64,000 nt of DNA from Acidobacteriota bacterium (GCA_016195265.1 JACPZW010000085.1:1-64000), one strand, 5' to 3'. Positions 1 through 11,602 are shown, counted from the first letter of the stretch. The notes: generated by a model not told the origin, from the letters alone. Numbers and translations are program-made.

Positions 1-384
1 ATCGTCATGGAGCCGAACGACTACCAGACGTGGCTGAGCGGCGGCGCGCCGGAAGGATCGCTCGCGACGACCGGCGCGAAACTGTTCACGGACCTCGCGT
101 GCAACACGTGCCACCGGCCGGACGCGCAGGGGCGCGGGCCGGTGCTCGACGGATTGTTCGGGAAAACGGTATCGCTGCAGAGCGGCGAGACCGTGACGGT
201 CGATGAAGCGTACGTGCGCGAATCGATTCTGACGCCGGCCGCGAAGATCACGCGCGGCTTCCAGCCGATCATGCCGACGTTCCAGGGCATCGTGTCCGAG
301 GAACAGCTCCTCGCGCTCGTCGAGTACGTGAAATCACTGAAAGCGCTTCCTGTCGTCAGCGGCGCGGAAACGCAGGCCCGATAG
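1..384 (+). CDS. coxB: Cytochrome c oxidase subunit II, C-terminal fused cytochrome c domain (5' truncated by window edge)
   Basis: Open from base 1 in frame; CNTCH heme c motif; directly upstream of subunit I. Confidence 0.8.
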   Translation: MVMEPNDYQTWLSGGAPEGSLATTGAKLFTDLACNTCHRPDAQGRGPVLDGLFGKTVSLQSGETVTVDEAYVRESILTPAAKITRGFQPIMPTFQGIVSEEQLLALVEYVKSLKALPVVSGAETQAR

Positions 385-389
385 ATTTT

Positions 390-1998
<1,609 letters not shown>

Positions 1999-2006
<8 letters not shown>

Positions 2007-2655
2007 TATCCACGCGCACCCGGCGCTCGCGCATCACTTCGACAGCCTCGAGGAGCAGAAAGAGGCGGCCACGCTCGGGATGTGGGTGTTCCTGGTCACC
2101 GAAGTGCTGTTCTTCGGCGGGATCTTCGCAACCTACGCGATCTACCGCAGCTGGTATCCGGAGGCGTTCGCCGCGGCGAGCCACGAGCTGGACGTTACGC
2201 TCGGCACGATCAACACCGCCGTGCTGATCACGAGCTCGCTGACGATGGCGCTCGCGGTGCACGCGGCGCAGCTGGGCCGGCGCACGAAGGTGATGGTGTT
2301 TCTCGTGCTCACGATGGCGCTCGGCGGCGTGTTCCTCGGCATCAAGGGCGTCGAGTACTACCACAAGTTCACCGAGCACCTGATTCCCGGACCCGGATTC
2401 CAGTTCGAGAAGGAGCACCTGCGCCACGCGCAGATCTTCTTCTCGCTGTACTTCATGATGACCGGCCTCCACGCGCTCCACATGATCATCGGATTCGGGA
2501 TCATGCTGGTGATGCTGTGGTGGGCGTGGCGCGGGACGATTACGAAGGAGTACTACAGCCCGATCGAAATCAGCGGCCTGTACTGGCACTTCGTCGATAT
2601 CGTGTGGATTTTCCTGTTCCCGCTGCTCTACCTGATCGGGCGGCACGCACACTGA
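1999..2655 (+). CDS. ctaE: Cytochrome c oxidase subunit III family
   Basis: [24 protein letters not shown] and C-terminal [18 protein letters not shown]; overlaps ctaD by 8 nt. Confidence 0.95.
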
Positions 2656-2661
2656 GGGCTG

Positions 2662-2955
2662 ATGGCTGAGCACATCGTTCCCACGCGCGTCTACTACACG
2701 ATCTTCGCGATCCTCATGCTCTGCACCTACCTCACCGTGCGGATCGCGTTCTTCGATCTCGGACCGCTGAACGTCGTCGCCGCGCTCACGATCGCCGTCC
2801 TCAAGGCCACGCTCGTGGTGCTGTTCTTCATGCACGTGAAGTACAGCACGAAGCTGACGTGGGCCGTCGTCCTCGGCAGCGTTTTCTGGCTCGGGATCCT
2901 CCTCGCGCTGACGATGAGCGATTACCTGACGCGCGCGTGGCGCACGTACGGATAA
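2662..2955 (+). CDS. Cytochrome C oxidase subunit IV family protein
   Basis: Small 3-TM protein with FFMHVKYSTKLTW, following subunit III. Confidence 0.85.
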   Translation: MAEHIVPTRVYYTIFAILMLCTYLTVRIAFFDLGPLNVVAALTIAVLKATLVVLFFMHVKYSTKLTWAVVLGSVFWLGILLALTMSDYLTRAWRTYG

Positions 2956-2973
2956 CGCCGGTACGGGTGATAT

Positions 2974-3032
2974 GTAGGCCGGCTCCTTTTGGAGCCGGCG
3001 CGATCAGGCGGGTCCAAAAGGACCCGCCCTAC
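2974..3032. repeat. REP/BIME-like inverted pair (GTAGGCCGGCTCC-TTTT-GGAGCCGGC ... AGGCGGGTCC-AAAA-GGACCCGCCCTAC)
   Basis: Two perfect short hairpins with GTAG/CTAC outer ends; recurs through the window. Confidence 0.9.
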
Positions 3033-3087
3033 TCGTCGGCTGCCTGCGCAAGCGTGCCAAGGAGTTCTGGCATACTGAGGCACCCCA

Positions 3088-4635
3088 GTGTCCGAGCCTC
3101 GACCGACGCCTGAAGAAAACGTCGCGCTGCTCGAAAAGGCACAGCAGGTGGCCCACGTCGGCAGCTGGGTCGCCGAGCTGGACGGATCCGACCGTCTCAG
3201 CTGGTCTCCGGAAACGTACCGCATTTTTGGCGTGACGCCCGGCCTGTTCGCAGGCACCTCCGAAGCGTTTCTTTCCCTGGTCCACCACGCGGACCGTGAC
3301 GCCGTGCGCGCGGCGAGCGCCGCGGCGGTGGACGAGGCCCGGCCGTACGACATCGACCACCGCATCGTCCGTGCCGACGGCACGGTGCGCTGGGTCCACG
3401 AGCAGGCCGACATCGTGCGCAACGCGAACGGGCGACCGGTCCGCATGATCGGCGTCGTGCAGGACATCACCGAGCGCCGCGATCTCGAGGAACAGTTCCG
3501 CCAGGCCCAGAAGATGGAGGCGATCGGCCGCCTCGCCGGTGGCATCGCGCACGATCTGAACAACGCGCTGACCGCCATCGCCGGCTACGCGGATCTGGCG
3601 CTCGGTGAGATCTCGGTCAACCATCCGGCGCGCACCGACGTCGAGGAGATCAAGCGCGGGGCCGAGCGGGCCGCATCAGTGACGGCGCAGCTGCTCGCGT
3701 TCAGCCGCAAACAGCTCATCGCGTCGCGGGTGTTCGACCTGAACGAAACGGTGATGGCGATCGCGCGCCTGCTCTCGCGCCTGCTGGGCGCGGACATCGA
3801 CGTCCGCACGACGCTCGCCGCGTCGCTGCCGCCGATCGTCGGCGATCCCGGCCAGGTCGAGCAGGCGATCATCAACCTCGCCGTCAACGCGCGCGACGCC
3901 ATGCCGGCCGGCGGACGGCTCGACCTAACGACGTCGCTCGACGATCTCGACGACGCGTTCGCGCGGGCGCACGTGCCGATGACGCCGGGGCGCTACGTCG
4001 CGCTGCACGTCGCCGACACGGGCCACGGCATGTCGCGCGACACGCAGGCGCGCATCTTCGAGCCGTTCTTCACGACGAAGGACGTCGGCAAGGGGACGGG
4101 GCTCGGTCTGTCGATGGTCTACGGCACGCTGAAGCAGATCGGCGGCTTCGTCTTCGTGGACAGCGAGATCGATCGCGGCACCACGTTCCACCTCTACTTT
4201 CCGCCCGCGGTAGGACAGCCGTGCGCGCCGCCGCCCGAGCCCGATCCGCAGCGATCGAAGCGGGGCGCGGAAACCGTCATGGTCGTGGAAGACGAACCCG
4301 CGGTCAGGAATTTCGTCGCGTCCGCGCTGCGCAACGAAGGGTATCGACTGGTGCTGGCCGGGTCGGCCGAAGAAGCCGCGCGGGTGTCGGCGGCCCTTGA
4401 CGGTCCGATCAATCTGCTGCTGACCGACGCCATCATGCCCGGCAAGAGCGGCATCGAGCTCGCCAGCGCGATGGTCGCGGCGCGGCCCGGCCTGCCCGTC
4501 ATCATCATGTCGGGCTACACGAAGGAGACGCTCAGCGTGAGCGGCCTCAAGGATCCCGTCAACCTGCTGCGCAAGCCGTTCTCGCCGACCGAGCTGCGCC
4601 AGCGCATTCGCGCGGCGCTCGGGCATCAGATGTAG
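3088..4635 (+). CDS. Hybrid PAS-histidine kinase with C-terminal receiver domain
   Basis: PAS, GGIAHDLNNALTAIAGYADL (HisKA), HATPase G boxes, REC domain with MVVEDEPAVRNF; GTG start. Confidence 0.9.
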   Translation: MSEPRPTPEENVALLEKAQQVAHVGSWVAELDGSDRLSWSPETYRIFGVTPGLFAGTSEAFLSLVHHADRDAVRAASAAAVDEARPYDIDHRIVRADGTVRWVHEQADIVRNANGRPVRMIGVVQDITERRDLEEQFRQAQKMEAIGRLAGGIAHDLNNALTAIAGYADLALGEISVNHPARTDVEEIKRGAERAASVTAQLLAFSRKQLIASRVFDLNETVMAIARLLSRLLGADIDVRTTLAASLPPIVGDPGQVEQAIINLAVNARDAMPAGGRLDLTTSLDDLDDAFARAHVPMTPGRYVALHVADTGHGMSRDTQARIFEPFFTTKDVGKGTGLGLSMVYGTLKQIGGFVFVDSEIDRGTTFHLYFPPAVGQPCAPPPEPDPQRSKRGAETVMVVEDEPAVRNFVASALRNEGYRLVLAGSAEEAARVSAALDGPINLLLTDAIMPGKSGIELASAMVAARPGLPVIIMSGYTKETLSVSGLKDPVNLLRKPFSPTELRQRIRAALGHQM

Positions 4636-4647
4636 ACATGCCGATCT

Positions 4648-4783
4648 GTAGGGCGGGTCCTTTGGGACCCGCCTGACCGTGCCGGGTCCAAAGGACCCGG
4701 CCTACTGATCATCGCGACCGCCGGGTCCAAAGGACCCGGCCTACTGATCATCGCGACCGCCGGGTCCGAAGGACCCGGCCTAC
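4648..4783. repeat. REP-like array: four hairpins, last two in a 39-bp tandem period
   Basis: tgatcatcgcgaccgccgggtccRaaggacccggcctac occurs twice in tandem after a BIME pair. Confidence 0.9.
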
Positions 4784-4786
4784 ATA

Positions 4787-5419
4787 TCACCGGAGCGGCT
4801 TCAACCCCGGCGTCACACCCGGCGGCAGTGGCGTCCGCGCCGTGTTCAGCACCATCGCCAGCATCGTGTAGTACCCGCTGATCCCCATCGCGTCGACGAC
4901 GCCCTGCTCACCGACGCTGGCGACCGCGCGCGCGTACGTCGCATCGCCGACGGCCTGCGTCCGCGCGATCTCGTCGCACAACGTGAAGAGCGCGTCCTCG
5001 TTCTCCGTCATGGCCGCCGGACGGCGGCCCTCCGCGAGCGCCGCGATGACGTCGGCGCGCACGCCGGCCTGGCGCGCCAGCGGTTCGTGCGCGTTCCACT
5101 CGTACTGCTGCGTCCATCGCCGCGCGGTCAGCAGGATCACGAACTCGCTGAGCCGTGGCGGCAGCGCGCTCTTGTACCGCAGGTAGTCGCCCATCGCGCG
5201 CGCGCGGTTCATCAGTTCGGGGCTGCGCAGTAGCGGCACGAACGGACCCGAGATGTCCACCGAACGCGCGGCTTTGAAGTCGGCCACCGCCTGCTTCTGC
5301 GCGTCCGTCAGTTGTCCCGCGGGAATCGGCGGCAGGCGATCCTGTGCGTCCGCCCGGCCGACCATGGCCGCCATGACGATAATCACCAGCCCCCCCATCG
5401 CCAGCATCATCTTTCGCAT
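4787..5419 (-). CDS. Carboxymuconolactone decarboxylase family protein, exported
   Basis: N-terminal signal peptide; LPPRLSEFVILLTARRWTQQYEWNAHEPLARQAGV; start trimmed from the longer ORF 4787..6616. Confidence 0.8.
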   Translation of the reverse strand: MRKMMLAMGGLVIIVMAAMVGRADAQDRLPPIPAGQLTDAQKQAVADFKAARSVDISGPFVPLLRSPELMNRARAMGDYLRYKSALPPRLSEFVILLTARRWTQQYEWNAHEPLARQAGVRADVIAALAEGRRPAAMTENEDALFTLCDEIARTQAVGDATYARAVASVGEQGVVDAMGISGYYTMLAMVLNTARTPLPPGVTPGLKPLR

Positions 5420-5461
5420 CCGTGCCTCCGCATGTCCTGACATCCTCGCACAGTTGATAAT

Positions 5462-8299
5462 GTGAGGCGCGTGATACGACTGCGCCCGCTGACGCCGTTC
5501 CTGCTCAACCTCGCCATCGCCGCGGCAGCCCGCCTGATCCTGCCGGTGACGCTTGCCGACGGCGGCGAGCGTTATCTGTACTACATGATGAGCCTGTTCT
5601 TCCCGTACGCGAGCTGTCCCAGCTTTCACTGCTTCCGGTTCGTGCCGCCGCTGCTCGTGTCGCTCCTCCCGCTGCAGATCGTCGACGCGTTCATCGTCAC
5701 CGGAGTGTTGTGCCAGGTCGCGGCAGGGACGCTGCTCTGGCACATCGCCGGGCGTTTGGGCGGCTCGCGCCAAGTGGCCTTCCTGGCGACCGCCCTTTTC
5801 TGGACGTTCTGGGGACCGCTGCCGGCGCTGCGCGATCCGATGTTGATCGCTGATCCGGTCCAGGCGCTGTGGGTCATCGCGGGATTGTTTCTCCTGATCG
5901 AGCGCCGCTATGCCGCCGCGCTTCCGGTGCTGGTCGTCGGCGCCGGCGTGAAGGAGAGCGTGGTGCTCGTCCCGTGCGTCTATGCCGCGTTCCTGATTCT
6001 GTCGGGCGAAAGCGTCCGCGGACGACTGTTGTGGATCGCCGGGCTCATCGGCGCGCCGTTGCTGGCCTGGGCGCTCGCGCGAAGAGGTCTGATCGCCTCG
6101 TTCGACTACCTGCCGGCCGGCGCGGCCTCGACGTCTGGACCCGTCGTTCCCAACACGGGTCTGGCCGTGCTGTGGCCGACGATCGGCTATTGGTTCAGTC
6201 TGCTCGGCCCCTGGCCTCACAACGCCGTCATCGCGGCGCTTTACGTGTTCACCGCATTTGGCGCCGGCTGGATTTTCGGCATCCTCGGTCTGGCGTCGGC
6301 GAACCGGCGGCAACGCGCGCTTGTCGCGGCTGCCTCGCCCGCGATTCTGTTCCTGTGCATGTACCAGGAGCCGCATCGCGCCATCACGTCGTACCCGTTC
6401 GCCATGGCGATTCCGGCCGCGTTGTATCTCGCGCCGCTGCCCGCGCCGCTCGTCGCCGCCGTGCTGGTCGTGAACGCCGCGTTCACCCTTCGCATGAGCG
6501 CGACCGTGTCGTGGCTGCCGCGCATGCCGATCCTGATGGCGCTGCTTCTGGCGCTCACGGCGTGCTGCGTATGGTGGCGATGGCGCGACGCGCGGTCGCC
6601 GCGCAACGATCATCACGGGCGCGTGACGCCGGCCACGCCGGAATCACCCGGCGGGTGGTGGACCGCGACGAGCGTAGTCGCCGTGGCGGTGTTGCTGATA
6701 GGCGTGATCGGCCGCGATCTGCTCGCCGCGCGGTCCGCGATGCCATCGACGCTCGCCGTGCCACCCTCCGGCATGATCGCCGTGGACGAAGCCGGCGCGC
6801 CTGGACTCGCCCTCGCGCCTGACGAAACGCGGATCGTCTTCACGGGGAGTCGCGGAGATCCCGGCGCCAGACAGCTCTGGCTCACGTCCATCGGATCGAC
6901 GGCGTCCGAACCGATCCCCGGCACCGAAAACGCGACGGCGCCGTTCTGGTCGCCCGACGGACGAGCCGTCGGATTCTTTGCGGGCGGCCAGTTGAAGCGA
7001 ATCGATCTGGGCTCGGGAAGCGTGCGCGTGCTCGCCGACGCGCCGGCGTCGCACGGCGGCACGTGGTCACCGCGGGGGACGATCCTTTTTGCCGCTGGAT
7101 CCGAGTCGCCCATTCAACAGGTGCCCGACGCCGGCGGTCCGGCGACGCCGGCGACCGCGTTCGATCGCGCACAGCCTCGCGCGTCGCACCGGTGGCCGCA
7201 AATCCTCCCCGACGGCGAACACTTTCTTTTCACGGAAGTCGGACCCGCACTCGGCGAGGGCGCGCTGCGACTGGGGACGATCGGATCGCGGGAGAGCCGT
7301 CGGCTCCTGAAGGACGCGTACGGCGGGTTCTACGTGAAACCCGGCCTCGTGTTCTTCGCCCGGGAAAACGCCGTCCGCGTCCAGCCCTTCGACCTGCGCC
7401 GGCGGACGATGTTCCCGACCGACCATGCGACGTCGCTGCCCATTGCTGCGTCGTCCGCGTTCAGCCGCATCGCGATGACTGCCACCGCGCGCGCGATGGC
7501 GTTCGCCGGGCCCGATGCATCACGGGCGGACGCGCCGGCGCCCGCGCAGGCGCGCTGGTACGATCGCGCCGGCCGTCCAATCGACCGCGCGGCCGATCCC
7601 GACGCCATAGGCCGCGTCGAATCGCCGGACGGCAGACAGATCGCCCTGACGGTCCGGCCGACGGACACCGGACTGTGGGAGATTCGCGCGCAGCCCGCCG
7701 GCGGCGGCGCCGGTCGCACCCTCGTCGCGAACCTGCCGGCCGCGACGACGCCGACGAGCTGGTCGGCTGACGGCCGAATCCTGCTGTACCAAACCGTGTA
7801 TGGCGACGCGCCGGGCGTGTGGGCCGTGCCGATCGCCGGCGGCCCACCCGAGCGGCTGTTTCGCGACGCGCCGCTCGCCACGCAGGCGCAGTTCTCGCCG
7901 GACGGCAAGTGGATCGCGTACAGCGCCGTCGACCGAAAGCGCGGCGACGTGCGCCAGGTGTACGTCGAACCGTACCCGCCGACCGGCGACCGGTGGACGG
8001 TGTCCCCGGACGCCGGCGACCAGCCGCGCTGGCGTGGGGACGGACGCGAGATCGCGTTCGTGGTCTCGAATCGATTGATGACGGCCACGACGGTCGATAC
8101 ACGGGGCGGCTTCCACATGGACGGTCCGCGGACGCTGTTCGAGACCCGCGTGGCGCGCGTCGTCGACGGCCGGTATCAGTACGCGATGGCCCCCGATGGT
8201 CAGCGCTTCCTCGTCAACGCCGTCACCGGACCGGTACCGGCAGTCTCCGTCACGGTGATGACCAACTGGACGCGCGCGCTGCGGTTGGTCGACAAGTAG
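5462..8299 (+). CDS. N-terminal polytopic membrane domain fused to C-terminal TolB/WD40-like beta-propeller
   Basis: About 10 hydrophobic segments then repeated WSPDGR / FSPDGKWIAYS propeller motifs; GTG start. Confidence 0.75.
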   Translation: MRRVIRLRPLTPFLLNLAIAAAARLILPVTLADGGERYLYYMMSLFFPYASCPSFHCFRFVPPLLVSLLPLQIVDAFIVTGVLCQVAAGTLLWHIAGRLGGSRQVAFLATALFWTFWGPLPALRDPMLIADPVQALWVIAGLFLLIERRYAAALPVLVVGAGVKESVVLVPCVYAAFLILSGESVRGRLLWIAGLIGAPLLAWALARRGLIASFDYLPAGAASTSGPVVPNTGLAVLWPTIGYWFSLLGPWPHNAVIAALYVFTAFGAGWIFGILGLASANRRQRALVAAASPAILFLCMYQEPHRAITSYPFAMAIPAALYLAPLPAPLVAAVLVVNAAFTLRMSATVSWLPRMPILMALLLALTACCVWWRWRDARSPRNDHHGRVTPATPESPGGWWTATSVVAVAVLLIGVIGRDLLAARSAMPSTLAVPPSGMIAVDEAGAPGLALAPDETRIVFTGSRGDPGARQLWLTSIGSTASEPIPGTENATAPFWSPDGRAVGFFAGGQLKRIDLGSGSVRVLADAPASHGGTWSPRGTILFAAGSESPIQQVPDAGGPATPATAFDRAQPRASHRWPQILPDGEHFLFTEVGPALGEGALRLGTIGSRESRRLLKDAYGGFYVKPGLVFFARENAVRVQPFDLRRRTMFPTDHATSLPIAASSAFSRIAMTATARAMAFAGPDASRADAPAPAQARWYDRAGRPIDRAADPDAIGRVESPDGRQIALTVRPTDTGLWEIRAQPAGGGAGRTLVANLPAATTPTSWSADGRILLYQTVYGDAPGVWAVPIAGGPPERLFRDAPLATQAQFSPDGKWIAYSAVDRKRGDVRQVYVEPYPPTGDRWTVSPDAGDQPRWRGDGREIAFVVSNRLMTATTVDTRGGFHMDGPRTLFETRVARVVDGRYQYAMAPDGQRFLVNAVTGPVPAVSVTVMTNWTRALRLVDK

Positions 8300-8372
8300 G
8301 CCGTGTCCTTTTCACCTTCGCGGAATGCTTCGGCGGACCGCCGTAGGCTTGGCGGGGGCGGTCGGACCCGGC
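8296..8372. repeat. Degenerate REP with expanded apical loop carrying a second hairpin
   Basis: gtaggccgtgtccttt...accgccgtaggcttggcgggggcggtcggacccggc. Confidence 0.65.
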
Positions 8373-8407
8373 GAATTGGTTGACGCGCCGCGAAGCCGCA
8401 GACTACT

Positions 8408-9436
8408 GTGAATCGCCCGATGAAAATTGCGTTGATCGGTTTTGGGTACTGGGGACCGAACTACGCGCGCGTGCTGCACGATCTGCCCGGCGTCGAGCTG
8501 ACGGCCGCCTGCGATCGGCGCGCCGATCGGCTCGCGCAGATCCGCGAGCGCTACCCCGCCGTCGATGCCGTCGCATCGGTCGCCGAGGTGCTCGACCGCC
8601 CCGACATCGAGGCCGTCGTCGTCGCCACCCCGGCGTCCACGCAGTGCGACATCGTCCGCGTCGCGCTCGAGAGCGGGCGCCACGTCCTTGTTGAGAAACC
8701 CATGGCGCTCGACGCCGCCGACTGCGACGCGCTGGCTGATCTGGCGGACTCGATGAAGTGCGTGCTCATGGTCGGCTACACGTTTCTGTACAACGCCGGC
8801 GTGAGGAAGATGAAGGAATGGATGGCGCCAGCGGCGTTCGGCCAGGCGTACTACCTGCACGCCACGCGCACGAACCTCGGACCGATCCGCCAGGACGTGA
8901 GCGCCGTCTGGGATCTCGCGCCGCACGACGTGGCGATCTTCAGCTACCTGCTCGGCGAACAGCCGCTGTGGGCCTCTGCGATCGGCACGCGCGTGCTGAA
9001 GAACGATCGAGAGGACATCGCGTTCGCCACGCTCGGCTATAAGAATGATGTCGTCGGCAACATCCACGTCAGCTGGGCGGATCCGAACAAGGTCCGCGAG
9101 GTCGTCGCCGTCGGCAGCCTCCGGCGCGTCGTGTTCGACGATCTCAACGACGTCGAGCGCGTGCGCGTCTTCGAGCGCGGCGTGTCGGCGGCGGAGGCCG
9201 TCGCCGACACGTTCGGCGAGTTCAAGCTGCTCGTGCGCGACGGCGACATCATCAGCCCGAAGGTCGAACCGAGCGAGCCGCTCAAGACCCAGTGTCTGGC
9301 GTTCGTGGACGCCATCGCGACCGGCAAGACGCCGCTCGCCAGCGGGCGCTTCGGCGGCGGCGTGATTCGGGCGCTTGCCGCAATCGAGAAGTCGATGCGC
9401 AGCCGCGGGGCTGCCGTCGAGGTGACTGGTAGGTGA
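8408..9436 (+). CDS. Gfo/Idh/MocA family oxidoreductase
   Basis: IGFGYWGPNYARVLHD Rossmann motif; HVLVEKPMALDAADCDAL; alternative ATG at 8420. Confidence 0.92.
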   Translation: MNRPMKIALIGFGYWGPNYARVLHDLPGVELTAACDRRADRLAQIRERYPAVDAVASVAEVLDRPDIEAVVVATPASTQCDIVRVALESGRHVLVEKPMALDAADCDALADLADSMKCVLMVGYTFLYNAGVRKMKEWMAPAAFGQAYYLHATRTNLGPIRQDVSAVWDLAPHDVAIFSYLLGEQPLWASAIGTRVLKNDREDIAFATLGYKNDVVGNIHVSWADPNKVREVVAVGSLRRVVFDDLNDVERVRVFERGVSAAEAVADTFGEFKLLVRDGDIISPKVEPSEPLKTQCLAFVDAIATGKTPLASGRFGGGVIRALAAIEKSMRSRGAAVEVTGR

Positions 9437-9463
9437 CAGGCAGGTGACAGGCAGGTGACAGGC
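9429..9463. repeat. 11-nt direct microrepeat (aggtgacaggc), about 3 copies
   Basis: tggtaggtgacaggcaggtgacaggcaggtgacaggcac. Confidence 0.85.
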
Positions 9464-9477
9464 ACTCGTGATAAACG

Positions 9478-9770
9478 GTGACAAGCCGGCGAACTATTCC
9501 GCCCGGGCGGCCAGGAAGGTTCGGGCCTACACGCCTCGGCCGCGCGTCCCGCATTCGCGCAGGCACGATCATCTATGCCGCCGTGGACATCGGCGAGGAT
9601 TTCGAGACCGGCGCGCATCCTCGGTCCCGTCGGCAAAGTCGAGTGTCCGTTCGGCATCGTCATTCCGTACGACGAGCACGGCCTTGACGTGCGGCGCCGG
9701 CCCGAGTGGACGAGCGTCGCTCCCCTCCCGCGGCCCGTTACCCTTCCCCCGAGGACGCAGCGATAGGCGG
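9478..9770 (+). pseudogene. Remnant of left-handed beta-helix (hexapeptide) acyltransferase
   Basis: IRAGTIIYAAVDIGEDFETGAH resembles the start of WbbJ-type sugar N-acyltransferases, then the frame decays; sits between sugar-modifying genes. Confidence 0.45.
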
Positions 9771-10478
9771 ATGCGCGTCTTAGCCGCCACGTTCGCCTAC
9801 AACGAGGGCGACAAGATCCGGCGAACGCTCGCGCGCCACCCGAGCCCGCGCGCGTACGATCTGCTCGTCTTCGACGATGGATCGAGGGATCGCGCGCTGG
9901 AGGGCATCGATCCGACAGTCATCGTGCTGCGGAACGAGACCAACCGCGGCATCGGCTCGGCGATGAAGGACGTCTTTCAGTACGCGATCGACAAGCAGTA
10001 CGACGTCCTCGTCATCCAGGCGGGCAACGACAAGGACGATCCGCTCGAGATTCCGAGACTGCTCGAACCGATCGAGAGCGGCCGCGCGGACTTCGTGCAG
10101 GGATCGCGGTACCTGCGCGGCGGCGGCTTCGGCAACATGCCGGCGTACCGGATGTTCGCGACGAGGGTCGTCCACCCGGGCGTGTTCTCCCTCGCGGCGC
10201 GCAAGCGCGTGACCGAGAGTACCAACGGCTTCCGCGCGTTCAAGGTCGAGTTGCTGCGCGACCCGCGGATCGACTGGCGTCAACCGTGGCTGGACCGGTA
10301 CGAGCTCGAGCCGTACGTGCTGCTGAAGACCATCCGCCTCGGCTACCGGCACTGCGAAGTCCCGGTGACCAAGATCTATCCGAAGCACGATCTCGGCTAC
10401 ACGAAGATGCGCCCGTTTGTCGACTGGTGGAGCATCCTGAAACCCGTCGTCTATCTGGGTCTCGGTCTGAGAAAATAG
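9771..10478 (+). CDS. Glycosyltransferase family 2
   Basis: ATFAYNEGDKIRRTL, LLVFDDGSRDRAL, TNRGIGSAMKDVFQYAI; C-terminal YPKHDLGYTKMRP. Confidence 0.88.
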   Translation: MRVLAATFAYNEGDKIRRTLARHPSPRAYDLLVFDDGSRDRALEGIDPTVIVLRNETNRGIGSAMKDVFQYAIDKQYDVLVIQAGNDKDDPLEIPRLLEPIESGRADFVQGSRYLRGGGFGNMPAYRMFATRVVHPGVFSLAARKRVTESTNGFRAFKVELLRDPRIDWRQPWLDRYELEPYVLLKTIRLGYRHCEVPVTKIYPKHDLGYTKMRPFVDWWSILKPVVYLGLGLRK

Positions 10479-10483
10479 AGGGA

Positions 10484-11593
10484 ATGGCCACTCTCACGAA
10501 AGTTCCGTTCGTCGATCTCAAAGCACAACGTGACTCCATTCAGGCGGAGGTTGACGCGGCCGTCCTGAACGTCTTCGACAAAGGAGATTTCATTCTCGGC
10601 GCGGCGGTCGAGAAGTTCGAGGCGGATTACGCCGCGTACATCGGCGCGAAGCACGCGATCGGCGTCGGCACCGGGCTCGCCGCGATCGAGATCGCGCTGC
10701 GCGCGTACGGCGTCGGACCGGGCGACGAAGTGATCACGGCCGCCAACACATTCATCGCGACGGTCCTCGCAATCACGGCCGTCGGCGCGACACCGGTGTT
10801 CGTGGACATGGACGGCGAGCGCTACACGATCGATCCGGCCGCGATCTCCGCGGCCATCACGCCGAAGACGCGCGCGATCGTGCCGGTCCATCTCTACGGC
10901 CAAACGGCCGATCTCGACGGCGTCCTCGCGGTCGCGCGCCGCCACAATCTCCTGGTTATCGAAGACGCGGCGCAGGCGCACGGCGCGAAGTACAGGGGGA
11001 CGCGCGTCGGCACGTTCGGGCACGCCGCCGCGTTCAGCTTCTATCCCGCAAAGAATCTCGGCGCGTATGGCGACGGTGGAATGATCACCACGAATGACGA
11101 TGCCGCGGCGGCGAAGATGCGGCTGCTCGGCAACTACGGTCAGCGTGTGAAGTATTACCATTCGATCACCGGGACCAACTCGCGGCTCGACACGGCGCAG
11201 GCCGCGGTCCTCGGCGTGAAGCTGCCGCGTCTCGACGGCTGGAACGCGGCGCGCCGGCGTCACGCCTCGGCGTACAGCGGGCGATTGAAGAACATCGTGC
11301 ACACGCCCGCGCCCGCCGCGGACGCGGAGCACATCTTTCATCTCTACGTGATCGAAACCGAGCGCCGCGACGCGAGGCGCGAGGCGCTGAAGCAACGCGG
11401 CGTCGACACCGGCATCCACTATCCCGTGCCGGCGCACCTGCAGGAATGCGTCGCGTACCTCGGCTACAAGCTGGGGACCTTCCCCGTCACCGAGGCCGCG
11501 GCCGGGCGGATTCTCTCCCTGCCGATGTATGCAGAGCTGAGCGACGCGCAGATCGACTATGTGTGCGACGCCGTCGCGGATGTTCTAAAGTAG
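10484..11593 (+). CDS. DegT/DnrJ/EryC1/StrS family aminotransferase
   Basis: VPFVDLKAQ, EDAAQAHGAKYRGTRVGTFGHAAAFSFYPAKNLGAYGDGGMI (PLP lysine motif). Confidence 0.95.
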   Translation: MATLTKVPFVDLKAQRDSIQAEVDAAVLNVFDKGDFILGAAVEKFEADYAAYIGAKHAIGVGTGLAAIEIALRAYGVGPGDEVITAANTFIATVLAITAVGATPVFVDMDGERYTIDPAAISAAITPKTRAIVPVHLYGQTADLDGVLAVARRHNLLVIEDAAQAHGAKYRGTRVGTFGHAAAFSFYPAKNLGAYGDGGMITTNDDAAAAKMRLLGNYGQRVKYYHSITGTNSRLDTAQAAVLGVKLPRLDGWNAARRRHASAYSGRLKNIVHTPAPAADAEHIFHLYVIETERRDARREALKQRGVDTGIHYPVPAHLQECVAYLGYKLGTFPVTEAAAGRILSLPMYAELSDAQIDYVCDAVADVLK

Positions 11594-11602
11594 GCGCACC
11601 AC

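Noticed and set aside
2922-3578. Proteins suggested by minus-strand ORFs with SERTRPTY / RAGPFGPA / RVQKDPPY motifs
   Set aside because: These recurrent peptides are translations of the REP DNA in different frames, and most such ORFs overlap well-supported genes on the other strand.
4787-6616. 609-aa minus ORF as one protein
   Set aside because: Residues upstream of MRKMMLAMGG are an antisense shadow of the 5462..8299 gene; the true start is near 5419.
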